Origin: Selenomonas sp. TAMA-11512
GTDB lineage: Bacteria; Bacillota; Negativicutes; Selenomonadales; Selenomonadaceae
Assembly: GCF_037076525.1 (NCBI RefSeq)
Contig: NZ_AP029018.1
Span: 1,963,501 to 2,027,500 of the forward strand
Reading direction: 5' to 3'
DNA length: 64,000 nt
Numbering within the stretch: the first letter of the stretch is position 1; each line of letters begins with the position of its first letter. The notes beneath the pieces were generated by a model that was given only the letters and a program-made list of their open reading frames with translations, made no database searches and was not told the DNA's origin. The position numbers and the translations under genes are program-made. Of the stretch, positions 1 to 9,070 are shown one piece after another.

Positions 1-1253
1 AGCAGCGTCAAAAACGGCGTGACGATGAGATCAATCACATCGGGCACGATGCGCTTCAGATACGCCTGCCATTTCGCGGCAAGGATACCGAGAACGAGCG
101 CGGGCAGCACCGATCCCTGATATCCGACGACCGGCACGGAGAGCCCCAGAATATTCATATAGATGGGCTCCGCTTCTCCCGCGGCGATCGCGTAGGCATT
201 CGGAAGCTGCGGCGCGACGAGCATCAGACCGAGCACGATTCCGATGACAGGCGTGCCGCCGAACTTCTTCATCGTGGACCAGCAGACAAGCGCGGGGAGG
301 AAAGCGAACGCCGTATCCGTCAGAATCTGACTGAGCGTCAGCAGGTGCGGACTGAACTCCGTGCCCAGATTTTGAAACATACCGCGGAGCCCCATGAAGA
401 GACCTGTCGCGACGAGGACGGGAATGATCGGTACAAAGACATCGCCGAACGTGCGCGATATCTTCTGCGCAAGCGTCATTTCCTCATAGGCGGCCTCCTT
501 GCCGCCGCCCGCGAGACTGTTGTCCATCTGCATGAGCACATCGTAGACCTTGTTGACAAATCCCGTGCCGAGGATGATCTGATACTGTGCGGCGGCGAAG
601 AACTGGCCTTTCACTCCGTCAATGTTTTCAACCGCCTTCTCGTCGATCTTTGACTTGTCGTTAAGAATCAGTCGCAATCTGGTCGCGCAGTGCTCTGCGG
701 CGCGAATGTTTTCCAGCCCGCCGATGTGATCGAGGATCTCTCGGCAGACGCGCTCCTCGGCGGGCAGGTCCGCATATACACTCACTGTCTCCTCCGTTGG
801 TGTCTCCTCTTCCGCGCTCTTTGAGACAACGGCATCCTCGCCCAGCTGTACCGTGATATCGCCGTAGTTCGCCGCGTTTGTCACGACGATCGGCGTCGTC
901 GTATCGTAGCCGGCTGCCTGAATCGCCTCCGCGTCAAAGCGGATCAGCAGCTGACCCGCAGAGACACGCCACCCCTGCTCGACATGTGCTTCAAAGTGCT
1001 TGCCGTCCAGCTTGACCGTATCGAGCCCGATGTGGATCAATACCTCCGTGCCGTCGTCGCCGAGCAGACCGATGGCGTGCTTTGTCGGGAACAGCACCGT
1101 GACCGTGCCGTCAAACGGTGACGTGACCTCGCCTTTCGGTTCCGTGACAGCGGCGCCGCGTCCCATCGCCTCACTCGCGAACGCCGGATCATGTACTTCG
1201 CAGAGCGCAATGAGCCTTCCCTGCAATGGACTTTTCAGCAAAACATCCTTCAT
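1..1253 (-). CDS. PTS sugar permease, EIIA-EIIB-EIIC order (5' part; runs off window)
   Basis: Phosphoenolpyruvate-dependent sugar import across the inner membrane. About 417 codons are visible from the ATG at 1253, preceded by a good ribosome site (AAAAGGAGAG). Residues 1 to about 130 are a glucose-type EIIA with the phospho-histidine context EVLIHIGLDTV. About 170-250 are an EIIB domain with the phospho-cysteine motif EHCATRLRL. After that comes the start of an EIIC membrane domain with GYQGSVLPAL, which resembles the sucrose/trehalose branch of the Glc family. EIIA at the N-terminus is unusual, since it is more often C-terminal or separate. The 3' end lies outside the window, so the substrate cannot be set. 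Confidence 0.88.
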   Translation of the reverse strand, partial: MKDVLLKSPLQGRLIALCEVHDPAFASEAMGRGAAVTEPKGEVTSPFDGTVTVLFPTKHAIGLLGDDGTEVLIHIGLDTVKLDGKHFEAHVEQGWRVSAGQLLIRFDAEAIQAAGYDTTTPIVVTNAANYGDITVQLGEDAVVSKSAEEETPTEETVSVYADLPAEERVCREILDHIGGLENIRAAEHCATRLRLILNDKSKIDEKAVENIDGVKGQFFAAAQYQIILGTGFVNKVYDVLMQMDNSLAGGGKEAAYEEMTLAQKISRTFGDVFVPIIPVLVATGLFMGLRGMFQNLGTEFSPHLLTLSQILTDTAFAFLPALVCWSTMKKFGGTPVIGIVLGLMLVAPQLPNAYAIAAGEAEPIYMNILGLSVPVVGYQGSVLPALVLGILAAKWQAYLKRIVPDVIDLIVTPFLTL

Positions 1254-1279
1254 TCGTATTCTCTCCTTTTTGTGAGAAC

Positions 1280-1325
1280 GATTCCATGCGAATCCTACTA
1301 TATCGCAGCATATACGAACTGTCAA
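1280..1325 (-). promoter_or_regulatory. Promoter and possible operator of the PTS gene
   Basis: On the minus strand a TTGACA (1320-1325) and a TATAGT (1297-1302) are separated by exactly 17 bp, close to the sigma-70/A consensus. Just downstream, at 1280-1294, lies a perfect 5-bp inverted repeat (GATTC, 5-nt spacer, GAATC), in the position expected for a repressor site near the transcription start. The regulator is not in the window. Confidence 0.7.
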
Positions 1326-1333
1326 TTCATAAA

Positions 1334-1368
1334 AAAATTTCCGCAAGAGATCTCATCCCTTGCGGAAG
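1334..1368 (-). terminator. Intrinsic terminator downstream of csoR
   Basis: Read on the minus strand, TTCCGCAAG pairs with CTTGCGGAA around a short loop and is followed by a run of seven T. It sits 10 bp after the csoR stop codon and immediately before the PTS promoter, so it separates the two units. Confidence 0.85.
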
Positions 1369-1377
1369 TTATTACAC

Positions 1378-1653
1378 CTATCCCATATTCGCGAAGCGTT
1401 CCACCGCTGTTGTGAAGCGCTCTATCGTCTTGTCCGCGTCGCCATGGGCGATGCCGTCTTTGACACAGTGCCGGATATGTCCCTCGAGAACGACTTGCCC
1501 AGCTTTGTGCAGTGCGGACTTCGCCGCGTTGATTTGCGAGAGAATATCCTCGCAGGGGACATCCTCTTCTATCATGCGATCGATTGCCTTGACCTGCCCG
1601 CAAATCTTCGCGAGCCTTCTATGGAGACCATCCATATCCATACATTGCCGCAT
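1378..1653 (-). CDS. csoR: CsoR/RcnR-family metal-sensing repressor
   Basis: Small all-helical DNA-binding repressor of the DUF156 family, 91 residues. Copper-type members bind Cu(I) through a Cys-His-Cys triad, which is visible here as Cys34 (DVPCEDIL), His59 and Cys63 (GHIRHCVKD). This favours copper over the nickel/cobalt or sulfur-sensing relatives. No copper ATPase or chaperone lies next to it in the window, so the target must be elsewhere or it acts alone. It follows gyrA by 42 bp and has its own terminator. Family assignment is firm; the metal is inferred from the residues. Confidence 0.9.
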   Translation of the reverse strand: MRQCMDMDGLHRRLAKICGQVKAIDRMIEEDVPCEDILSQINAAKSALHKAGQVVLEGHIRHCVKDGIAHGDADKTIERFTTAVERFANMG

Positions 1654-1695
1654 ACTTGTCGTTCCTCCTTTGATCGGGCATCAAACCAAGCCGCG

Positions 1696-4125
1696 TCAAT
1701 CCACCTTTTGGTCCATGGTCGCGAAGGAAGCCACCTTATCGTCTTCACTCGTCTTCATAATCGTCACGCCCTGCGTATTGCGACTGATGACAGATATCCC
1801 GTCGATATTCGTCCGAATAACGATGCCGCCCGTCGTGATGAGGATGAGCTCCTGTCCGCTGCGGACGACGCGAAGGCCGACAACCGCGCCGGTCTTTTCC
1901 GTGACCTTGAGGTTGATGATTCCCTTGCCGCCGCGCGTCTGGACACGGTACTCGCTCGTGTCCGTGCGCTTGCCGAAGCCTTCCTCGCTGATGGTCAGCA
2001 CCTCGGCACCGTCTTTAACCGTATCCATGCCGACGACTTCATCGCCCGCACGGAGCGAGATGCCGCGAACACCGCGAGCGATGCGCGAAAGCGGACGAAT
2101 CGTACTCTCTTCAAAGGCAATCGCCATACCGTCGCGCGTGCCGAGAAGGATCGTCTTCTCTCCATCCGTGAACTTGACGGCAATAAGATCGTCATCCTCG
2201 TCAAGGTTGATCGCATTCAAGCCGCCCTTGCGCAGGTTGACGAATTCGACAAGACTCGTGCGCTTGACGACACCCTTCTTCGTCGTGAAGAAGAGGAAGC
2301 GATCCGGCTTGAACTCTTTGACTTGCAGGACAGCCGTAATCTTTTCATTCGCCTCCAGGGAGAGCAGATTGATGATCGCCGTCCCCTTTGCCTGACGGCC
2401 GGCTTCCGCAATCTCGTACGCCTTCAGCGGATAGACGCGGCCGCGGCTCGTAAAGAAGAGAATCGTATGATGCGTCGTGGTGACAAGGATGTTCTCAACG
2501 AAGTCCGTCTCCTTCGTCCCCATACCCGTCACGCCGACGCCGCCGCGCTTCTGCTTGCGATATGTATCGAGCGGCATACGCTTGATATAGTTGCCGTGCG
2601 TGAGCGTGATGACGACATCTTCCTCGGCAATGAGATCTTCAACGTTGATTTCCGAAGTATCAATCGTAATTTCGGTGCGGCGGTCATCACCGTACTTTTC
2701 TCGAACCTCGGTGAGCTCCTCACGGATGATCTGACGAATCTTCGCCTCATCGGCAAGGACGGATTTCAACCACTCGATGGTCTTCAAAATCTCCTGATAC
2801 TCTTCCTCAATCTTCTCGCGTTCCAGTCCCGTGAGACGCTGGAGGCGGAGATCAAGGATGGCCTGCGCCTGCTTCTCGGAGAGCTTGAAGCCCGTCATGA
2901 GCGCTTCGCGCGCGATATCCGCCGTGCGCGATTCGCGAATCGTCGTGATGACAGCATCGAGATGGTCGAGGGCAATCGTCAAGCCCTCTAAGATGTGGGC
3001 CCTCGCTTCCGCCTTGTCGAGTTCGTACTTCGTCCTGCGCGTAATGACGTCTTCCTGATGGGCAATGTAGTGCGCCAGGACTTCCTTGAGCGTCAGAATC
3101 TCCGGCCGCCCGTTGACAAGCGCCAGCATATTGACGCCGAAGCTGTCCTGCAGCTGCGTGTGCTTGTAGAGCTGATTCAGGATGACGTTCGCGTTGGCGT
3201 CACGGCGCACCTCAATGACGATGCGCATGCCGCTGCGGTCGGACTCATCGCGGAGATCTGTAATGCCCTCGATTGCCTTATCGCGAACGAGCTCGGCAAT
3301 CTTCTCGATGAGACGCGCCTTGTTGACCTGATAGGGAAGCTCACTGACGATGATGCGCGGCTTGCCGTTTGACATCGTCTCGATGTGTGCCTTGGCGCGC
3401 ATCTTGACGATTCCGCGCCCCGTCGCATACGCTGACTTGATGCCCTCGCTGCCGAGGATGAGACCGGCCGTTGGGAAGTCCGGTCCCTTAATCTTCGTCA
3501 TCAGCGCATCGACGGTCGTATCGGGATTTTCCAGGAGCATGAGCGTGCCGTCAATAACCTCCCGCATATTGTGCGGCGGAATGTTCGTCGCCATGCCGAC
3601 GGCAATGCCCGACGTACCGTTGACGAGAAGCTGCGGGAACTTCGCCGGAAGTACGGTCGGCTCTTTCAGCGACTCATCGTAGTTCGGCGCGAAGTCCACT
3701 GTATCCTTGTCGATGTCTTGGAGCATGAGCTCCGAGATCTTCGACATACGAACTTCGGTATAGCGCATGGCAGCCGCCGGATCACCGTCGACGGAGCCGA
3801 AATTGCCGTGACCGTCCGCGAGCATATAGCGCATGGAAAAATTCTGTGCCATGCGCACGATGGCATCGTAGACAGAGCTGTCACCGTGCGGGTGGTATTT
3901 ACCCAAGACCTCACCGACGATACGAGCCGATTTCTTATACGGCTTACCGGAGGTCATGCCCGCTTCCTGCATTGCATAGAGGATGCGGCGATGCACCGGC
4001 TTCAAGCCATCGCGTACATCCGGCAGTGCACGAGCGACAATGACGCTCATCGCATAGTCGATGTAGGAGTTTTTCATTTCGTGTTCAAGGTTGATCGGAA
4101 CGATTTTTCCCTGTCCAAAATCCAC
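1696..4125 (-). CDS. gyrA: DNA gyrase subunit A
   Basis: 809-residue A subunit of the type II topoisomerase that introduces negative supercoils. The catalytic tyrosine is Tyr122 in the RYTEVRM motif. The quinolone-determining region keeps Ser83 and Asp87 ([13 protein letters not shown]), the residues usual in susceptible strains. The C-terminal beta-pinwheel carries a GyrA-box-like QTRGGKG. The start is a GTG at 4125 after GGGGTGAG. gyrB is not adjacent. A 160-bp dispersed element lies only 32 bp upstream, in the space where the promoter should be. Confidence 0.98.
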   Translation of the reverse strand: MDFGQGKIVPINLEHEMKNSYIDYAMSVIVARALPDVRDGLKPVHRRILYAMQEAGMTSGKPYKKSARIVGEVLGKYHPHGDSSVYDAIVRMAQNFSMRYMLADGHGNFGSVDGDPAAAMRYTEVRMSKISELMLQDIDKDTVDFAPNYDESLKEPTVLPAKFPQLLVNGTSGIAVGMATNIPPHNMREVIDGTLMLLENPDTTVDALMTKIKGPDFPTAGLILGSEGIKSAYATGRGIVKMRAKAHIETMSNGKPRIIVSELPYQVNKARLIEKIAELVRDKAIEGITDLRDESDRSGMRIVIEVRRDANANVILNQLYKHTQLQDSFGVNMLALVNGRPEILTLKEVLAHYIAHQEDVITRRTKYELDKAEARAHILEGLTIALDHLDAVITTIRESRTADIAREALMTGFKLSEKQAQAILDLRLQRLTGLEREKIEEEYQEILKTIEWLKSVLADEAKIRQIIREELTEVREKYGDDRRTEITIDTSEINVEDLIAEEDVVITLTHGNYIKRMPLDTYRKQKRGGVGVTGMGTKETDFVENILVTTTHHTILFFTSRGRVYPLKAYEIAEAGRQAKGTAIINLLSLEANEKITAVLQVKEFKPDRFLFFTTKKGVVKRTSLVEFVNLRKGGLNAINLDEDDDLIAVKFTDGEKTILLGTRDGMAIAFEESTIRPLSRIARGVRGISLRAGDEVVGMDTVKDGAEVLTISEEGFGKRTDTSEYRVQTRGGKGIINLKVTEKTGAVVGLRVVRSGQELILITTGGIVIRTNIDGISVISRNTQGVTIMKTSEDDKVASFATMDQKVD

Positions 4126-4157
4126 ATTCTCACCCCAAAAATCATGATAAGGATATT

Positions 4158-4317
4158 AGGAATCACTGATAAATTCAGCCCGTCATTGCAGCACATCTTT
4201 TTGCCCGCACTTCGGCGGCAAATCCTCCACAGAGCACCACTCTGCGTCCGGTTTGCCACCTTGTTCGGACGAAAAATCTATGCCGATCTGGCAGACTTCA
4301 TTTTATCAGCGTTTCCT
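4158..4317. repeat. Dispersed palindromic element, full-length copy 1
   Basis: 160-bp sequence bounded by imperfect inverted ends (AGGAATCACTGATAAA on the left, the inverse of AGGAAACGCTGATAAA on the right). It contains a CAGAG-5 nt-CTCTG hairpin and a second hairpin with CGTCCG/CGGACG arms. It is highly similar to 40578-40739 and 58707-58867, and to 8218-8379 in the opposite orientation. No ORF inside. It lies between the M18 peptidase 3' end (before IS insertion) and the gyrA start. Confidence 0.9.
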
Positions 4318-4362
4318 TAATAGCAAATCATTATACCACTTTTCATAAGAAAACGCCAGTGC

Positions 4363-4387
4363 AAGAGTCCGCTTCCGTGTTAAATCT
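4363..4387. repeat. 25-bp direct repeat, left flank of the insertion sequence
   Basis: The 25 bases starting AAGAGTCCGC and ending TTAAATCT are identical to 5546-5570 and directly abut the left end of the insertion sequence. The natural reading is a target-site duplication, long for an insertion sequence. Confidence 0.88.
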
Positions 4388-5545
4388 TGTAGGATTACAA
4401 TAGATGTGAGACTGGAACAGGATATACAAAAGCGATGAAATCCTTTAGAATGTGTTTAGCACCAACAACATGACCAAAGGAGGTTTCATCGCCATGTCCA
4501 GTATAACACAAATCAAACGCTATCTGCCACATGAACTTAAGACACGCATCTATGCCGTCCAGCTTTATCGCCATGAAGAGGATATATCCTTTGTCTGCCG
4601 TCGTTACAAAATCTCCAAAGCCTCACTTATGCGTTGGAACAAAAAATATGACGGCACGCCGGAATCCTTGATGGACAAATCCCATCGACCACACACACAA
4701 CACCCGAAAGCACATACCGAAGAGGAACAAACTTGGATTTGCAACCTCCATAGGCGCAACCCGCATATTTCCGTCGGAGAAATGTATGGTAAACTCAAAA
4801 TGCACAAAGGCTATCAACGCCACCCGGGCTCGCTCTACCGCGTACTTATCCGTCTTGGCTTGCGTCCGTCACGCACCGACACCAAAACAGCATCCAGGAA
4901 ACCGCAACCCTATCATACCCCGCAACAACCCGGCGTAAAATGGCAGATGGATGTCAAATATGTTCCCTCTGCCTGTTATGTCGGAAGTACGCCACAAGCA
5001 TTTTTTCAGTACACCGTTATAGACGAGGCCTCCCGCGAGCGTTACATCCATCCCTATGAAGAGGTTAGCAGTGCCTCCACTTGCGATTTCCTGCTCCGTG
5101 CAATCACCTTTTTCGGCTACCAGCCGCAGACCCTCCAGACTGACAATGGTCCGGAGTTTGCCCACACGTGCAAGACAGAACGAGTCCACCCGCTTGATGC
5201 TCTCTGCGAGAAACTCGGTATCCGGCACAAACGCATCCGACCTCGAACACCACGGCATAATGGGAAGGTGGAACGCAGCCACAGGAACGATCAGGAGCGA
5301 TTTTACAACAAACTGAAATTCTTCTCCCTCGATGATTTGAAAGAGCAAATGCGCCGTTATCTCCATCGATCTAATCGCATTCCCACCAAGGTTCTCGGAT
5401 GGAAGTCTCCTTTCGAGAAACGCAAGGAACTGCTGCAAGAATATCCGGTAGTCAAAGCTAAGAGAATTACAGTGGATGCTATGACATTTATTTATGGGTC
5501 TCCCGCTTCTTAAATTTTCGGTCTCACATCATTGACATTCCTACA
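4388..5545 (+). mobile_element. Insertion sequence, 1158 bp, with DDE transposase
   Basis: Both ends start TGTAGGA on their own strand, and 19 of the first 25 bases match between the ends, including a shared ATGTGAGAC block at 17-25. One transposase gene fills the element. Identical 25-bp direct repeats flank it. The insertion lies at the 3' end of the M18 peptidase gene; the right-hand repeat copy still holds that gene's stop codon, so the gene is not broken. The integrase-type DDE enzyme suggests IS481 or a neighbouring family, but the long duplication fits IS1202-like elements better, in my recollection of that family. Confidence 0.92.
4494..5513 (+). CDS. DDE transposase (integrase core, IS481/IS3-like)
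   Basis: 339 residues from the ATG at 4494, chosen because AAAGGAGG sits 9 bp upstream; an upstream GTG at 4452 has no such site. The N-terminal ~110 residues form helix-turn-helix segments (FVCRRYKISKASLMRW). The catalytic core shows the three acidic residues in WQMDVKYV, LQTDNGPEF and HNGKVERSH. It cuts and joins the element ends. The reading frame is intact, so the element may still be active. The family is certain at the level of rve-type DDE enzymes; the exact IS family is not. Confidence 0.93.
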   Translation: MSSITQIKRYLPHELKTRIYAVQLYRHEEDISFVCRRYKISKASLMRWNKKYDGTPESLMDKSHRPHTQHPKAHTEEEQTWICNLHRRNPHISVGEMYGKLKMHKGYQRHPGSLYRVLIRLGLRPSRTDTKTASRKPQPYHTPQQPGVKWQMDVKYVPSACYVGSTPQAFFQYTVIDEASRERYIHPYEEVSSASTCDFLLRAITFFGYQPQTLQTDNGPEFAHTCKTERVHPLDALCEKLGIRHKRIRPRTPRHNGKVERSHRNDQERFYNKLKFFSLDDLKEQMRRYLHRSNRIPTKVLGWKSPFEKRKELLQEYPVVKAKRITVDAMTFIYGSPAS

Positions 5546-5570
5546 AAGAGTCCGCTTCCGTGTTAAATCT
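5546..5570. repeat. 25-bp direct repeat, right flank of the insertion sequence
   Basis: Identical to 4363-4387. On the minus strand it contains the last codons and the TAA stop (5563-5565) of the M18 aminopeptidase gene, so this copy is the one kept with the gene. Confidence 0.88.
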
Positions 5571-6912
5571 GATAAAAAGCTGTCAGAAGGCGGCACAGCG
5601 ATGCCTGGTCCTCTGCACCCATCGTCTCCCGCGCCGAGTGCATCGCCAGGATCGGCACACCGATATCCAGCGTGCGCATAGGCAGCAGCGTCGACGCGAT
5701 GGAGCCGAGCGTCGAGCCACCCGACATGTCCGCGTGATTGACCGCCTGCCGGACAGGCACACCGGCGCTCTCCGCGATGGATTTCAGCATCGCGATCGAC
5801 AGTGCGTCACTTGCGTACGACTGCCGCGCGGAGGACTTGATGACGACACCGTCTCCGAGCCGCGCGTGATTCGTCGGATCGTATTTATCATCATGCGCGG
5901 GGTGATAACCGTGCGCCACGTCGACCGAGAGCATCAATCCGGCTGCGATATCGCGGAAGAGCTCCTCCTCCGTCCGTCCGAGCGCTTGATAGATGCGCAG
6001 CAGCACATCGCGGAATGCAAGCGACCCCGCCCCCTGCTTCGTACCGCTCCCCACCTCTTCGTGATCGAAGAACGCGGCGGCCGCAATCCCCTGCCGATCC
6101 TTGCTCATCGATGATTTCGCGGCGATGATGGCAGCAAGCTCCGCCTGCACCGAGGTCAGATTATCGAGGCGCGGCGAGGAGAAGAGCTCGTTCGCAAAGC
6201 CGACGCTCTCGCCTCCCTCTCTGACGTAGAGTCCCAGTTCATAGGAGAGGATATCCTCCGGCGTTACACCGAGTTCCTCAGCAAGCGTTTCGAGAAAGGC
6301 CTCCGCATCGCTCTCCGCCGCCTCCTCTTCACCCGACAGAAGCCCGACAAGCGGGAGCAGTTCCTTCTGCGGCTTGATCTCTACGCCTTCATTGACCTTT
6401 CGGTTCATATGGATCGCAAGAGACGGTATTGTCGCGACGGGACGACCGAAGTCTACGAAACGCACCTCCGGGAGAAGCGCATCCGCCCCCTTCAGCGCCA
6501 CGCTGCCGGCGATGGAGAGCGGACGATCGAGCCACGTTTGACGGATGAGCCCGCCGTAGACCTCTATGTTGAGGCGCATGTACCCCTCACTCTTCATTGT
6601 CGCCTTCGGCTTGATGCGAAGATTGGGAAAGTCCGTATGCGACGCCGCGATGCGCAGACTGCGCGGTGACCCCGCCGTATAGCTGTCACCCACGACAAAG
6701 GCGACGAGCGATGAATCGTAGATCCTCACATAGTAGGCTCCACCCTTTCGGATCTCCCACGCCGCCGTGAGCGGCAGCTCTGTAAATCCCGCCGCCCGAA
6801 GCTCCTCTACAGCCGTCGCCACGACGTGAAACGGCGACGTTCCCTTCTCAATAAAGTCCTTCAGCGACATCACATTCTCCGGACTGTTTGACATATGCAG
6901 CTTCTCTTCCAT
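5563..6912 (-). CDS. M18-family aminopeptidase
   Basis: 449-residue cytosolic zinc aminopeptidase of family M18 (aspartyl aminopeptidase-like), which removes N-terminal residues from peptides. Metal and catalytic motifs are visible: AASHTDFPNLRIK near residue 88, FDHEEVGSGTKQGAG in the middle, SVDVAHGYHP, and the C-terminal GVPILAMHSARETMG. Length is normal for the family. The start ATG at 6912 follows AAGGTGAG; a second ATG six codons later is possible. The stop codon lies within the direct repeat made by the neighbouring insertion sequence, leaving the protein intact. Confidence 0.93.
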   Translation of the reverse strand: MEEKLHMSNSPENVMSLKDFIEKGTSPFHVVATAVEELRAAGFTELPLTAAWEIRKGGAYYVRIYDSSLVAFVVGDSYTAGSPRSLRIAASHTDFPNLRIKPKATMKSEGYMRLNIEVYGGLIRQTWLDRPLSIAGSVALKGADALLPEVRFVDFGRPVATIPSLAIHMNRKVNEGVEIKPQKELLPLVGLLSGEEEAAESDAEAFLETLAEELGVTPEDILSYELGLYVREGGESVGFANELFSSPRLDNLTSVQAELAAIIAAKSSMSKDRQGIAAAAFFDHEEVGSGTKQGAGSLAFRDVLLRIYQALGRTEEELFRDIAAGLMLSVDVAHGYHPAHDDKYDPTNHARLGDGVVIKSSARQSYASDALSIAMLKSIAESAGVPVRQAVNHADMSGGSTLGSIASTLLPMRTLDIGVPILAMHSARETMGAEDQASLCRLLTAFYQI

Positions 6913-6935
6913 GTACTCACCTTTTTGCAGTTTCT

Positions 6936-6945
6936 ATGCTATAAT
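6936..6945 (+). promoter_or_regulatory. Extended -10 promoter for gtrA-like gene
   Basis: TATGCTATAAT (TATAAT at 6940-6945) has the TGN extension and no clear -35. It lies 44 bp before the gtrA start, in the gap between divergent genes. Confidence 0.5.
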
Positions 6946-6988
6946 CATATTGATTATATTATTCCCCTATAAAAGGAGTTTTCCTTCC

Positions 6989-7387
6989 ATGCGGATCATC
7001 GATCAGATACGCCGTCATTTTTTCACGCGCGAATTTTTCCTCTTTCTCGTCATCGGCTGTGTAAATACGTTTAACGGCGTTCTTTTCTCCAATCTGTTCA
7101 CCATGCTCTTTCCCGTCAATATCGCCTTCGTCATCGGCTACATCCTGGCGAATCTCGTCGCTTATGTCCTGTGCAGCCGCTTTCTGTTTCATGCGCGGCT
7201 CTCGGTGCAGCGATGCGTGAAGTTCGCCGTCAGCTACATTCCGAACTTCCTCATCCAAAACCTCATCGTTTTCATCTCGTACAATCTCTATGCGCTTCAG
7301 CCGATCATCGCTTTTCTCCTCGCCGCCGTTCTCGGTGTCCCGATCACCTTCCTTCTCGTCAAGCTGTTCGCCTTCGGACGGAGATAA
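6989..7387 (+). CDS. GtrA-family membrane protein
   Basis: 132 residues, almost entirely four transmembrane helices (for example FFLFLVIGCVNTFNGVLF and FVIGYILANLVAYVLCS), with the GtrA pattern of Asn/Gly in helix 1 and a basic C-terminus. GtrA proteins are thought to help move lipid-linked sugars across the inner membrane for cell-surface glycosylation. The ATG at 6989 is preferred because AAAAGGAG precedes it by about 10 bp; the open frame extends upstream without a ribosome site. No glycosyltransferase is adjacent, so the sugar is unknown. Confidence 0.85.
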   Translation: MRIIDQIRRHFFTREFFLFLVIGCVNTFNGVLFSNLFTMLFPVNIAFVIGYILANLVAYVLCSRFLFHARLSVQRCVKFAVSYIPNFLIQNLIVFISYNLYALQPIIAFLLAAVLGVPITFLLVKLFAFGRR

Positions 7388-7422
7388 ATCAATGAACCGG
7401 GGAATCATGCCTATTCGGCGCC

Positions 7423-7469
7423 AAAAAAGAAGCCACGACGGCACAACGTGCGCCGCCATGGCTTCTTTT
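7423..7469. terminator. Bidirectional terminator between gtrA and secreted-protein gene
   Basis: GAAGCCACGACGGC pairs with GCCGCCATGGCTTC at 7429-7465, flanked by AAAAAA on the left and TTTT on the right. It can end transcription from both convergent genes. Confidence 0.85.
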
Positions 7470-7846
7470 CATGTGTTGTTTTCCCTCAGCGTCTTCCACA
7501 TAGTTTCATGTATTGCCACATAGGGAGCGGCGCTCTCCGGGAAGCCTTCATTCCCGCCGAGCCGGACAAAATCCCCGTCATCTATAGAGAGATACAAGCC
7601 GTCATCGCTGCCTTTATAGCAGTATTTCTCCGTGTCCAGGAGCTCGTTCCCGCGCACAAATTTTACCATCCCTGTATAGATAGTGCTTGTAACTCCCGGA
7701 ACCCTCTCTTTCGACAAGCTTTCCGTCACCACATAGACATCCATGCCGTCATAGGACGTCGCCCAGACGTCTTGGGCAAAGGTCTGCGGCATCCATAAGT
7801 ATTGGACGAGCAAAGCAAGAACGACCGTCAGAAAAATCCTTTTCAT
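7469..7846 (-). CDS. Small secreted protein of unknown function
   Basis: 125 residues. The ATG at 7846 is chosen because an AAAGGAG site lies 7-8 bp upstream; the open frame begins earlier. Residues 1-24 are a clean Sec signal peptide (basic MKR, hydrophobic core, FAQ cleavage region). The mature part is about 100 residues, acidic, with DVWATSYDGMDVYVVTES and repeated short beta-like segments. I do not recognise a named domain. It ends at the bidirectional terminator. Probably periplasmic or surface-exposed. Confidence 0.7.
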   Translation of the reverse strand: MKRIFLTVVLALLVQYLWMPQTFAQDVWATSYDGMDVYVVTESLSKERVPGVTSTIYTGMVKFVRGNELLDTEKYCYKGSDDGLYLSIDDGDFVRLGGNEGFPESAAPYVAIHETMWKTLRENNT

Positions 7847-7875
7847 GCAAACAACTCCTTTGCTGTGCATTTCCC

Positions 7876-8217
7876 TCATATTATCGACACTTCCGGCCGA
7901 CGGCTTCCTCCCTCATGCGTGATGCCCGACTGCTTATTGATTCCTCCGCCCAAGGTTATGCGTGTCGCTGCAGAATCCGGCAGTTGATCCATACCCTTTG
8001 TATGCGATGTGACAACGGTAATCTTTTTCTTTCGCAGGTACTTCGTTATATAAAGGGTGCTCGTCCCGGAGTCGAGATAAATGACGTCTCCTGCTGCAAC
8101 AAGAGAGGCAGGATAACGAGCGATGTGTTGCTTTTCATTATACCATATGCCTTGCCGGATGACGATCCTTTTCTTTTTCATCGGCACATTGCGCATGAGT
8201 GAGTACGGTTTTGCTTT
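7876..8217 (-). pseudogene. DeoR-family regulator remnant
   Basis: The reading frame carries part of a DeoR-type sugar-phosphate sensor domain: KKKRIVIRQGIWYNEKQHIA, then SLVAAGDVIYLDSGTSTLY and KKKITVVTSH. Intact DeoR regulators are about 250 residues, with an N-terminal winged helix before this region. Here the frame instead runs back into the dispersed element at 8218-8379, and the C-terminal half is lost after ITLGGGINKQ. Only about 75 residues of the sensor survive. It is most simply a decayed gene whose 5' part is gone at the element boundary. Confidence 0.75.
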
Positions 8218-8379
8218 AGGAAGCGCTGATAAAATAAAGTCTGTCAGATTGGTGTAGATTTTTCGTTCTGTCAAGAAGGCAACCCGGATGCAGAGTGGTG
8301 CTCTGTGGAAGAGTTGCCGACAAAGAGAGTGCGGAAAAGATACACCAAGATGATCGAGCTGAATTTATCAGTGCTTCCT
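8218..8379. repeat. Dispersed palindromic element, full-length copy 2 (inverted)
   Basis: 162 bp with ends AGGAAGCGCTGATAAA and TTTATCAGTGCTTCCT, the opposite orientation to copies 1, 3 and 4. The CAGAG/CTCTG hairpin is kept, while the CGTCCG/CGGACG hairpin has decayed to CGTTCTG/CCGGATG. It marks the breakpoint of the DeoR remnant. Confidence 0.88.
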
Positions 8380-8531
8380 TTACATCGTAAACAAAAAAGA
8401 ATAGGCCGCAGCTTTGTTTTCCGGGCCGGGCTTGTATATGTCCGGCGCTGTTAAAGGGGCTTCATCCGAAGACAGGAGAATGTTTCCACGCATCGAACAT
8501 ATAAGTCGAACATATAAAGTGCAGAAATTTT

Positions 8532-9070
8532 TTGAACGAAGAAGGGACGCTGACGATAAAAAAACTTCTCCCCCTCCTCTGCGCCATACTCCTTGCCGTT
8601 TGCAGCGGGCGGACAGCACAGGCGGCCGTTGCGCTCGCGGACGGTGTGAACCCTGCCGAATTTGCACAGTTTGCGAATGAGATTTTTGAGGATCCTCACC
8701 TTATTTCCACCCTCCTATACAATGCGCGTGCCTCCGATTTGCAGAACACACCGTTTTTTCCGCACGCACGAAGAACGGCGCTGCAGCTTACTTTCACATG
8801 GAGGGGGATGATCTGTTCTATTTGAAGATGACGTTTGACGAGGACAATGAGGAGCAACTTGACGATACGAGCAGTCTGTCCGTAACAGCCTATTATGCAG
8901 CCGGGATGGCAGATGACGAAATAACTGCGCTGCAAAAGAAGAGGATGATTCGTCAGGGCCACACCTTCACCTACCGTGCCTATTGTGCCTCTGCGGAGCG
9001 CACGATTATAAAGCGCTTGGTTTTCAATGGAACGGACAGCTCCGCCACAATCTTTGCCACGAGAAACTGA
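8532..9070 (+). pseudogene. Secreted protein gene with frameshift (possibly lost start)
   Basis: Two overlapping frames read as one protein. The first (8532 on) gives a signal peptide KKLLPLLCAILLAVCSGRTA and about 60 more residues to NTPFF. The second continues with TKNGAAAYFHMEGDDLFYLK to the stop at 9070. The switch is at a T6 run near 8754-8759; adding one T restores a single frame of about 179 residues. The expected ATG before KKLL reads ATA, with only a TTG further upstream, a second sign of decay. Alternatives are a sequencing error or programmed slippage on the T run. Function unknown. Confidence 0.6.

Noticed and set aside
1360..2991. 543-codon open frame on the plus strand opposite gyrA
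   Set aside because: It is the complement of gyrA codons; the product has no domain, and gyrA is certain.
4358..4385. A dif-like Xer site at the insertion-sequence target
   Set aside because: Only about 12 of 22 arm positions match the E. coli dif as I recall it, and the central region is GC-rich. It lies next to gyrA and not at a known terminus. Kept as a hint only.
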